A stretch of DNA of 6,258 nt from Flavobacteriales bacterium. Lineage in GTDB: Bacteria > Bacteroidota > Bacteroidia > UBA10329. This document shows positions 1 to 5,586 of this stretch, piece after piece. Position numbers and translations under genes: made by a program. Position 1 is the first letter of the stretch, and every line of letters starts with the position of its first letter. The notes beneath the pieces are model-generated. The model saw only the letters and a program-made list of their open reading frames with translations, was not told the origin of the DNA and did not search any database. The DNA is taken from the NCBI GenBank assembly GCA_003456455.1, contig DMRV01000129.1, forward strand, positions 1 through 6,258, written 5' to 3'.

Positions 1-546
1 GCCGGTTGGCGAATTTCCTCTAATTACAATATCATTTGTAGCATCGTTTGCACCACGAACACCAGCAAAGTTGGTGGCCATTCGAGAAACATCATTTCGT
101 GTTCCAGCATATCGCGAAGCTTCTTCGGTAGAAAAAACACGTGCCGAAACGGTTGTCATGGTATTCAGCACTTCTTCCTTCCTTCGGGATGCCTTGACAA
201 CCACCTCGCCTTGCTTCATTACCATTTCCTGCATCTCCACATTCAGCACAAGTTCTTTACCGCTAAACAACTCAATGGCAGAAAGCGAGCGAGGAGCATA
301 TCCCAAATAGGTAATTTTCAAGTCAACACGTCCGACCTTAACCTTAGGTAGACTGAATTTTCCATCCAAATCGGTAGTGGTTCCTATAATTGGGTCGCTA
401 TCTACCACAACAACCGCAGCCCCGATGATGGGCATTTTACTTTCCTGGTCAATAACCACGCCTCTAATAGTCTGGGTTTGCCCAAAGAGCAAACTCGAAA
501 CAAGGAGAAATAAGATGCTAAAAACTATGCGCTTTGTACCGAACAT
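1..546 (-). CDS. TonB-dependent receptor, N-terminal part (runs off left edge)
   Basis: The frame is open from ATG at 546-544 to the window edge, giving 182 codons with no stop. It starts with a signal peptide: K5 and R6, a hydrophobic stretch at about 7-21, then LLFGQTQT, with likely cleavage near residues 21-23. Residues about 25-105 look like a carboxypeptidase-regulatory-like beta-sandwich domain, with IRGVVID, an IGTTTDLDGKFSLP turn, and ITYLGYAP. A linker rich in E, V and K follows (EVVVKASRRKEEV). The start of a plug domain comes next: RNDVSRMATNFAGV, then NDIVIRGNSP just before the edge. In this family the protein is an outer-membrane active transporter driven by TonB. The substrate cannot be told because the barrel is outside the window. 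It lies 93 nt downstream of the DUF445 gene in the same direction and may or may not share its transcript. There is no clear Shine-Dalgarno before the ATG (CTCCTT lies immediately upstream). The family call is firm; the exact start is likely because it gives a clean signal peptide. Confidence 0.9.
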   Translation of the reverse strand, partial: MFGTKRIVFSILFLLVSSLLFGQTQTIRGVVIDQESKMPIIGAAVVVVDSDPIIGTTTDLDGKFSLPKVKVGRVDLKITYLGYAPRSLSAIELFSGKELVLNVEMQEMVMKQGEVVVKASRRKEEVLNTMTTVSARVFSTEEASRYAGTRNDVSRMATNFAGVRGANDATNDIVIRGNSPTG

Positions 547-593
547 AAGGAGCACAAAATTAAAGTTTGAAAATTCAGTAGGATACGTTGAAG

Positions 594-629
594 TTCGTAA
601 ACAACGATAGGATAAAGTTGTTTACCGAA
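594..629. repeat. Imperfect 12-bp inverted repeat between the DUF445 gene and the receptor gene
   Basis: On the minus strand the arms are TTCGGTAAACAAC (629-617) and GTTGTTTACGAA (605-594), separated by 11 nt. They pair over 12 bp with one bulged G; the inner 9 bp are perfect. The dyad starts 11 nt past the DUF445 stop codon and ends 48 nt before the receptor ATG. No T-run follows the stem on either strand, so it is not a standard intrinsic terminator. It could be a weak transcript-end hairpin, an mRNA processing or stability element, or an operator for the receptor gene. The symmetry is seen directly; any function is inference. Confidence 0.5.
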
Positions 630-639
630 AAGCCTGTAA

Positions 640-1848
640 TTAGAGCACAAAAGCCATCTGAATAAACCCCGCCACTGCCCCAAGCACAGCTCCAACAAGA
701 ATGAGAATATGCTCGTCTTCCTGAAAGATAGGATGCAACACATCTTCAAAATCGAGCTTAGATAATGACTTCAGCTTATTTTCTAAGGTTTCTCCAATTT
801 GTAGCGATTTATCAGCATAATCGAACATAGTTGTGATAGAAGCTGGAAGTGCATGCACAAACATTTCAGCCGCCACGGCCTTCATCTTTTCATACTTCGT
901 GTTTCCGATTGCTAGCTTAAGAATCAGTTTTCGCGTTGACCCAGTCGTTGTGTCAACAATATTTTTCACGTGTTTTCGGCACAATTCAGCCAGCACATCC
1001 ATTCCATTTGTTCGTACTATAAATTCGAATATTTGCTCCGAAGTCAACAACTCAGTCGCTAGAATATTTGCGTATTCCTTCGATACTTCGTCCTGCCGCT
1101 TCATAAATAGGCCTTGTATAACTATTGGCCCAATCTTAACCGGATGAACAGGACGGAAAATGAGTTTCAGCGCCAAGAAATTGGTCAGGTAGCCTACTAC
1201 AAGACCACCAATGGGTAGCAGCCACCAAAACTGATAGTAATTCCAAACCAACATCTGAATCAGACCAAAAACGAACCCGAATATTCGGCCTGAATGTTCA
1301 ATAAACTTGAACTCTTTCTCGCCACATTTCAGAAAAATTCTGTTCAGCATTTCCGGGTCTTTGGTCAAACCCTCAACCAGCATTCGGTTTACGTCTAGAA
1401 GCTCGTGAATATTTGACTTCACCTCTAGTAATACGTTAGAAATAGCTTCCGGAAATTGAGCAGCAGTTTCCTTATACAACTGTTCTTTCTGAGTTCGGGG
1501 CAACAATCTCCACACAAGGGGTAATTCTTGTTGCATTACCGAATCTATGATGTGCTTGCTCAGCACGTCCAATTGTGGACGCATTTCCCCCACAATTTCT
1601 TCCGCATTAAGTTTTTCGAATTCCTCTTCTACAGAAATTAATTTGGAGGTAACTAGCTCAACCGCCTTGCTGGCCATTTTATGCGCCTTGGAAGGAATAA
1701 TACCCTGCCAACCAAAAGGACGATTTCCTCGATATTCCAATGGATAAAACGTCATCCAAACAGCAAGCTTATTGGTAAGCCAGCCAACAAGGGCGGCAAT
1801 TATGGGAATACTTAGTAAGAAGATGGAATCTAGGCTCACGGAAATCAA
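640..1848 (-). CDS. DUF445 family membrane protein with two repeated modules
   Basis: This is a protein of about 402 residues of unknown function. It contains the DUF445 signature twice. The first copy is GWLTNKLAVWMTFYPLEYRG (22-41), followed by QGIIPSKAHKMA and a helix ending in TSKLISVEE. The second is GYLTNFLALKLIFRPVHPVK (219-238), followed by QGLFMKRQDEVS and ATELLTSEQ. Hydrophobic stretches lie at about 8-31, 189-231 (probably two segments) and 380-402, so it is a membrane protein with two mostly helical soluble regions between. The frame has no ATG between the upstream in-frame TGA (1896-1894) and residue 32, which is already inside the first motif. The start must therefore be non-ATG: TTG at 1848, used here, or GTG at 1839. 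It follows moaA by 69 nt in the same direction and could be read through from the moa operon. Nothing in it suggests a role in cofactor synthesis. The family call is confident; the start is only probable. Confidence 0.85.
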   Translation of the reverse strand: MISVSLDSIFLLSIPIIAALVGWLTNKLAVWMTFYPLEYRGNRPFGWQGIIPSKAHKMASKAVELVTSKLISVEEEFEKLNAEEIVGEMRPQLDVLSKHIIDSVMQQELPLVWRLLPRTQKEQLYKETAAQFPEAISNVLLEVKSNIHELLDVNRMLVEGLTKDPEMLNRIFLKCGEKEFKFIEHSGRIFGFVFGLIQMLVWNYYQFWWLLPIGGLVVGYLTNFLALKLIFRPVHPVKIGPIVIQGLFMKRQDEVSKEYANILATELLTSEQIFEFIVRTNGMDVLAELCRKHVKNIVDTTTGSTRKLILKLAIGNTKYEKMKAVAAEMFVHALPASITTMFDYADKSLQIGETLENKLKSLSKLDFEDVLHPIFQEDEHILILVGAVLGAVAGFIQMAFVL

Positions 1849-1917
1849 CTTGCGTTCTAGAAGGCTGAAGGTAAGTGAAAAGTTACGGTGATTTCAGTTA
1901 GCGAAAACGCTGTTGAA

Positions 1918-2925
1918 TCACCCACCAATAGACACCATCTTTCTATTCTTACCGTGTTCTTCAGGGTTTGCGAAGTCATCAAAGGACTCCATACCAGAGC
2001 GAACAGCTTTCTTATTCTGAATAGATGACTGAATAAGCGGAAGTATGTCTTCTCCTTTTCTCATCGCTGAAAGTAGATCCGATTCAGAATTTGAGAAGAG
2101 ACAGTTTTTTAGTTTACCATCAGCCGTTAAACGAATACGATTGCAAGAATCGCAGAACGGATTGGTTACCGTACTGATAATGGCGAAAGTTCCTTTCCCG
2201 TCTGTCAGACGATAGTTCTTGGATGTGTCGTTCGGTCTATCTTCAATTCGTTCAAAACCAAATGGTCCGAAATGCGCTGAGGTTCGCTTCAGTATTTCAT
2301 CCAACGAAACACCTTTACTCCAATCCCATTCATTGCCATCAAATGGCATGAATTCAATGAAACGTACATGCACAGGAGCTTCTTTTGTCCATTCGATGAA
2401 GTCGATAACCTCATCATCATTCACGCCCTTGGTCACAACACAGTTAATCTTTACATCGAATCCTTCATCAAGAAGTAACTGAATGTTCCGCATAATCCTT
2501 TCGAAGTAGTCTCGTCTCGTGATAGCAAGCATCCTCCCCTGTTTCAACGAATCAAGACTCACATTCACGGATTTTACCCCGCACGCTTTAAGCCTTTCAA
2601 TGTGTTGGTCTATCAAGATTCCATTCGTAGAAATACTCAATTCAATGGGAAGTGTTGAAAGCATTTCAATCACAGCTCCAGCATCCTTTCTTACAAAGGG
2701 CTCTCCTCCTGTCAGACGAATTTTTTTGACTCCCAATTTGACAAAGGTTTGTGCGATAGAGAAGATTTCTTCCGTTCGCATAAACTGCTCTCTTGGGCGA
2801 AGAGCAATGCCTTCCGCAGGCATACAATAGGTACACCTTAGATTGCACCTTTCCGTTAGCGAAATCCGCAAGTAATCGTGCTTTCTGCCGAACTGATCGA
2901 CCAGTATGTTGGTTTCTGTGCTCAT
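1918..2925 (-). CDS. moaA: GTP 3',8-cyclase MoaA (radical SAM, molybdenum cofactor step 1)
   Basis: This cytoplasmic enzyme converts GTP to 3',8-cyclo-7,8-dihydro-GTP, which MoaC then turns into cPMP. The 335-residue length is normal for the family. The radical SAM cluster motif CNLRCTYC sits at 27-34 (C27, C31, C34), followed by MP as is usual in MoaA. LTGGEP (71-76) is the SAM-binding GGE motif. The second, GTP-binding [4Fe-4S] cluster has C258, C261 and C275 in the stretch CDSCNRIRLTADGKLKNC, with the two GTP-contacting arginines in RIR. R20 matches the conserved N-terminal arginine. The C-terminus ends KNRKMVSIGG; the terminal Gly-Gly is needed for activity in characterised MoaA proteins. 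All key residues are present. The ATG directly abuts the TAA stop of the MoaC-MoaB fusion (TAAATG), so translation is probably coupled. The opening ATGAGCACAGAAA is identical to the start of moaE. It is the last cofactor gene in this part of the operon. Confidence 0.97.
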   Translation of the reverse strand: MSTETNILVDQFGRKHDYLRISLTERCNLRCTYCMPAEGIALRPREQFMRTEEIFSIAQTFVKLGVKKIRLTGGEPFVRKDAGAVIEMLSTLPIELSISTNGILIDQHIERLKACGVKSVNVSLDSLKQGRMLAITRRDYFERIMRNIQLLLDEGFDVKINCVVTKGVNDDEVIDFIEWTKEAPVHVRFIEFMPFDGNEWDWSKGVSLDEILKRTSAHFGPFGFERIEDRPNDTSKNYRLTDGKGTFAIISTVTNPFCDSCNRIRLTADGKLKNCLFSNSESDLLSAMRKGEDILPLIQSSIQNKKAVRSGMESFDDFANPEEHGKNRKMVSIGG

Positions 2926-3837
2926 TTAATCGTGGCGAGCACCTTTTAGGATTCCGAAAATGTGTAACAAAGGCGGAAACAGCGCATCCATACTTTCCTT
3001 CGCTCCGTTGGTTGAACCGGGCAAAGCCAAAACCAGCGTTTCGCCAATTACTCCCGAAACCGTACGAGAAAGCATAGAATAAGGCGTGCGATCCTGCCCG
3101 TAACTGCGAACAGCTTCAGCAATTCCCGGAATGTTGCGGTCCAACATTGGAATAATCGCTTCAGGCGTTACATCACGTTTCGAAAGGCCTGTTCCGCCAG
3201 TAAAAATGACCATATCTGCACCGCGTTCAACTGCCTTATTTACCTCAGATTGAATTGAATCTACTTCATCTGGAATCACCAAATACTCGGCAATCTTCAC
3301 ATCGCAACTTTCCAGTTTGGAGATGATTGCTTTTCCCGCTTTATCTTCTTTTTCACCTCTTGAAATGGTATCTGAACAGACCACAACTACTGCTTGCAGG
3401 TCTTTCCGAAAACGGTTGGTGAAATCCGACTTTCCGCCCTTCTTTTTCAGCAGTTTAATGTGATGGATTTCCACTCCTTTGTCGATGGGTTTGAGCATAT
3501 CGTACATCGTCAGCGCAACCACACTGGCTCCGTGCATCGCCTCCACCTCAACCCCCGTTTTATAAATGGTTTTCACGTGCATCAAAATCTTCACGTCTAA
3601 TCCACTGACTTCATATTCAATGCTTGCCTGTTCAATCGGCATTGGGTGGCAATCTGGCAGTAAATCTGGTGTCTTTTTTACGCCTAAAAGCCCCGCAGCT
3701 TTGGCCATTTCAAACACATCGCCTTTCGGCACGGTTCGGTTCTGCAATGCCTCAATAGTTTCGGGTTTGCTAACGCGAACGATTGCCTGTGCGGTTGCTT
3801 CACGAAGCGTGCTCAATTTATGGGTAATATCTATCAT
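2926..3837 (-). CDS. moaCB: Bifunctional MoaC-MoaB/MogA fusion (cPMP synthase plus molybdopterin adenylyltransferase-like)
   Basis: This is a two-domain cytoplasmic protein of 303 residues from the ATG at 3837-3835. The MoaC domain (about 1-139) completes cPMP formation. It has KGDVF (K38), LLPDCHPMPI, KTGVEVEA, and the catalytic pair D113 and K116 in YDMLKPIDKG, then GGKSDF. The MogA/MoaB domain (about 145-303) would adenylylate molybdopterin. It has VVVCSDT, FTGGTGLSKRDVTPEA (with D222) and the LPGSTNG loop. A longer reading with TTG at 3852 adds five residues. ATG at 3837 is preferred because it overlaps the moaE stop as ATGA, matching the three junctions upstream, and leaves MIDITHKLS as a normal MoaC N-terminus. 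A weak GGAAAG lies 7 nt before it. MoaC-MoaB fusions are known, so the architecture is not new. Whether the second domain is a working adenylyltransferase (MogA) or an inactive MoaB type cannot be settled here. The stop abuts moaA. Confidence 0.94.
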   Translation of the reverse strand: MIDITHKLSTLREATAQAIVRVSKPETIEALQNRTVPKGDVFEMAKAAGLLGVKKTPDLLPDCHPMPIEQASIEYEVSGLDVKILMHVKTIYKTGVEVEAMHGASVVALTMYDMLKPIDKGVEIHHIKLLKKKGGKSDFTNRFRKDLQAVVVVCSDTISRGEKEDKAGKAIISKLESCDVKIAEYLVIPDEVDSIQSEVNKAVERGADMVIFTGGTGLSKRDVTPEAIIPMLDRNIPGIAEAVRSYGQDRTPYSMLSRTVSGVIGETLVLALPGSTNGAKESMDALFPPLLHIFGILKGARHD

Positions 3838-4280
3838 TTGTTCTCTTTCCAAACATGCGTTTCGTCCTCAAAAACCTCTTTGCCGAAAATGGGTGCATTC
3901 GCTTTTATCTCTTCTACCAAAAAACGTGTTGCTTCCATACATTCTCTGCGATGTGCCGATGATGTGAATACGAACAAGCAGATTTCGCCCGCATTTACCC
4001 GTCCCAGACTGTGGTAAATGTGCATACACGTAAGGTCAAATTTTTCGAAGGCCGCCTCGCGTATTTCGTGAAACTTCTTGTTTGCCATCTCTTCATAAGC
4101 TTCGTAGTCGATGGCTTTCACTGTCTTGCCATTAATTTCATCAGCCCGAACCTGACCAAGGAAAATATCGTGGCCACCGATGTTGGTTTTCACCTGATGA
4201 TGCGCGATGGATGTGGCAATCTTCTCAGGCGTAATCGGCCCTTGAACGAATACGTTTTTCGGTTTCTTTTCTGTGCTCAT
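3834..4280 (-). CDS. moaE: Molybdopterin synthase large (catalytic) subunit MoaE
   Basis: MoaE forms a heterotetramer with MoaD and transfers two sulfurs to cPMP to make the molybdopterin dithiolene. The 148 residues fit the family. Visible motifs are FLGQVR (40-45), the core strand IDYEAYEEMA (57-66), HSLGRVNAGE (90-99), and SSAHRRECMEA (107-117) with the substrate-site HR. K126 in the segment IKANAPIFGKEV matches catalytic Lys119 of E. coli MoaE. At the position of the second E. coli lysine (Lys126) an ungapped comparison gives G133, with a lysine one residue later (K134). The C-terminus FEDETHVW is typical. The start ATG overlaps the MoeB stop by 4 nt, and its own stop overlaps the next gene by 4 nt. 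No Shine-Dalgarno is visible, in keeping with coupled translation. Confidence 0.96.
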   Translation of the reverse strand: MSTEKKPKNVFVQGPITPEKIATSIAHHQVKTNIGGHDIFLGQVRADEINGKTVKAIDYEAYEEMANKKFHEIREAAFEKFDLTCMHIYHSLGRVNAGEICLFVFTSSAHRRECMEATRFLVEEIKANAPIFGKEVFEDETHVWKENK

Positions 4281-5353
4281 AGTGTAGATGTATGATGATG
4301 GAAAGCAGCCATACCGCCTTCCAGATTTATCAGTTGGTTCGGGAAATTGTACTGCTTCATAAACTCAAGTGCGTGCTGGCTGCGAATTCCGTGCTGACAG
4401 ATCACAACAAGTTGTTTGTCTGTCGGAATTTCGGCTGCGCGATGGGGGATTTGACCAAGAGGAATCGAAATCACATTAGGGTGATTGAGCTTAGGTATTT
4501 CGTGTGCTTCGCGAACATCAAGAATATTGATACTTCGGTTCTGCTTAATCCATTCAGCTAGCTCATTTGGATGAATGCTTTCGGGAGCAGCACACGATTC
4601 GTCTGTGTACGATTCTGATAGGTCAATTTTCATTGCCTTAGAGACCTGTTCTTCATTCCGAGAGAACGAAATAATCTGTTCTGAATTCGTTAGTAGATTG
4701 ATCAGTTTGAGTTTACCAGAAAGCGGTTCGCCAATGCCGAGAATCAACTTGATTACTTCAGTCGCTTGTAGCGTACCGATTACACCAGGTAACACGCCTA
4801 AAACTCCAACTTCAGCACAATTCGGAACCTGGCTTTGCTGCGGGTTTTCTGGAAACAGACAACGATACGTTGGCCCACCATTGAAATTGAATACCGAGAC
4901 CTGTCCTTCAAATTTGTGAATGGCGCCATAAACGAACGACTTATTCAATTTCACACAAGCATCATTTACTAGATATCGTGCTACGAAATTGTCTGTTCCA
5001 TCTATCACAAAACCATAATCGCAAACAATTTCCAAAGCATTCTCAGCACGAAGATTTTCAGGATAAATGTTGATAGAAACATTCGGATTGAGCGCTTTGA
5101 GTCGCTCTTTGGCCGCCTCTGCTTTTAGTCGTCCAACGTCTGAAGTTGTGTAGAGAATTTGTCGGTGCAGATTGCTCTCATCCACCGTGTCGCCATCAAC
5201 AATTCCGATGGTGCCAACACCTGAAGCGGCCAAATACTGAAGCGCGGGGCAGCCCAATCCGCCAGCACCAATAACGAGCACTTTCGCGTTCAGCAATTTC
5301 TGCTGTCCGCTTTCACCAACCTCATTTAACGCTATGTGGCGAGCATATCTCAT
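4277..5353 (-). CDS. moeB: MoeB-type MoaD adenylyltransferase with C-terminal rhodanese domain
   Basis: This E1-like enzyme uses ATP to adenylate the C-terminal glycine of MoaD, so that sulfur can be loaded as a thiocarboxylate. It has 358 residues: a ThiF/MoeB domain (about 1-240) and a rhodanese domain (about 258-354), an arrangement like eukaryotic MOCS3. The ATP site shows GAGGLG (29-34), DGDTVDESNLHRQ (53-65) and DGTDNF (118-123). C179 in NCAEVGVLGVLPGVIGTLQA lies at the conserved E1 cysteine position. R5 matches the arginine finger of E. coli MoeB although the N-terminus is about nine residues shorter. The rhodanese part has LDVREAHE (278-285) and an active loop CQHGIRS (319-325), with C319 able to carry a persulfide. 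Oddity: E. coli MoeB holds zinc with two CxxC pairs. Here the first reads TYRC (162-165) and the second is absent. It may also serve ThiS. Start and stop both sit in 4-nt ATGA overlaps. Confidence 0.93.
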   Translation of the reverse strand: MRYARHIALNEVGESGQQKLLNAKVLVIGAGGLGCPALQYLAASGVGTIGIVDGDTVDESNLHRQILYTTSDVGRLKAEAAKERLKALNPNVSINIYPENLRAENALEIVCDYGFVIDGTDNFVARYLVNDACVKLNKSFVYGAIHKFEGQVSVFNFNGGPTYRCLFPENPQQSQVPNCAEVGVLGVLPGVIGTLQATEVIKLILGIGEPLSGKLKLINLLTNSEQIISFSRNEEQVSKAMKIDLSESYTDESCAAPESIHPNELAEWIKQNRSINILDVREAHEIPKLNHPNVISIPLGQIPHRAAEIPTDKQLVVICQHGIRSQHALEFMKQYNFPNQLINLEGGMAAFHHHTSTL

Positions 5354-5586
5354 CCGCCTGCAAATGGGGGTAAAATGGCAATCTCATCGCCTAACGTGAT
5401 AATTGCTTCGTCAGTTGCAATCACACGATTGACGGCAATTTGATACGATGAGCTGTTCAATCCTGGAATCCGTTTCTCAATCTCACTTCGCAGTTCCACA
5501 ACGCTGGTTCCAGAGAAGTCCAATTGGCCATTCTCCGAACCAGCCCATTCGGCAATCATTCCAAAATATTTTACGTTTAGTTTCAT
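5350..5586 (-). CDS. moaD: Molybdopterin synthase sulfur carrier subunit MoaD
   Basis: MoaD is a small ubiquitin-fold protein that carries sulfur as a C-terminal thiocarboxylate to MoaE. The 78 residues are close to the 81 of E. coli MoaD. It begins with a beta strand, KLNVKYFGMIAEWAG, and ends GDEIAILPPFAGG. The terminal Gly77-Gly78 is the site of adenylation by MoeB and of sulfur loading, and it is intact. The middle AVNRV matches the conserved strand before the final loop. Its ATG overlaps the TGA of the transporter gene, and its TGA overlaps the MoeB ATG, so it is translated between a membrane protein and its own activating enzyme. ThiS has a similar fold, but moaE and moaCB in the same operon make MoaD the clear choice. 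Confidence 0.95.
   Translation of the reverse strand: MKLNVKYFGMIAEWAGSENGQLDFSGTSVVELRSEIEKRIPGLNSSSYQIAVNRVIATDEAIITLGDEIAILPPFAGG

Noticed and set aside
555..562. TAATTTTG on the minus strand, a perfect match to the Bacteroidota -7 consensus TAnnTTTG, before the receptor gene
   Set aside because: It ends only 8 nt before the ATG, which would make the transcript almost leaderless, and no TTG lies about 19 nt upstream. In AT-rich intergenic DNA this match is expected by chance.
525..749. Minus-strand open frame of 74 codons overlapping the ends of the DUF445 and receptor genes
   Set aside because: It is out of frame with both supported genes, spans the intergenic gap, and has low-complexity cysteine/leucine-rich content typical of a shadow frame.
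833..1147. Plus-strand open frame of 104 codons
   Set aside because: It lies wholly inside the DUF445 coding region on the other strand, resembles no family, and has serine- and isoleucine-rich antisense composition.
1849..1917. Possible promoter or terminator between moaA and the DUF445 gene (TAACTTTT near-match; AGCG-TTTT-CGCT hairpin at 1900-1911; TTCTAGAA palindrome)
   Set aside because: The promoter match lacks the final G and a -33 element, the stem is only 4 bp with no T-run after it, and the palindrome is 8 bp. None rises above chance.
3566..3967. Plus-strand open frame of 133 codons
   Set aside because: It is antisense to the moaCB-moaE junction, where both minus-strand proteins are well supported by conserved motifs; there is no recognisable domain or ribosome site.
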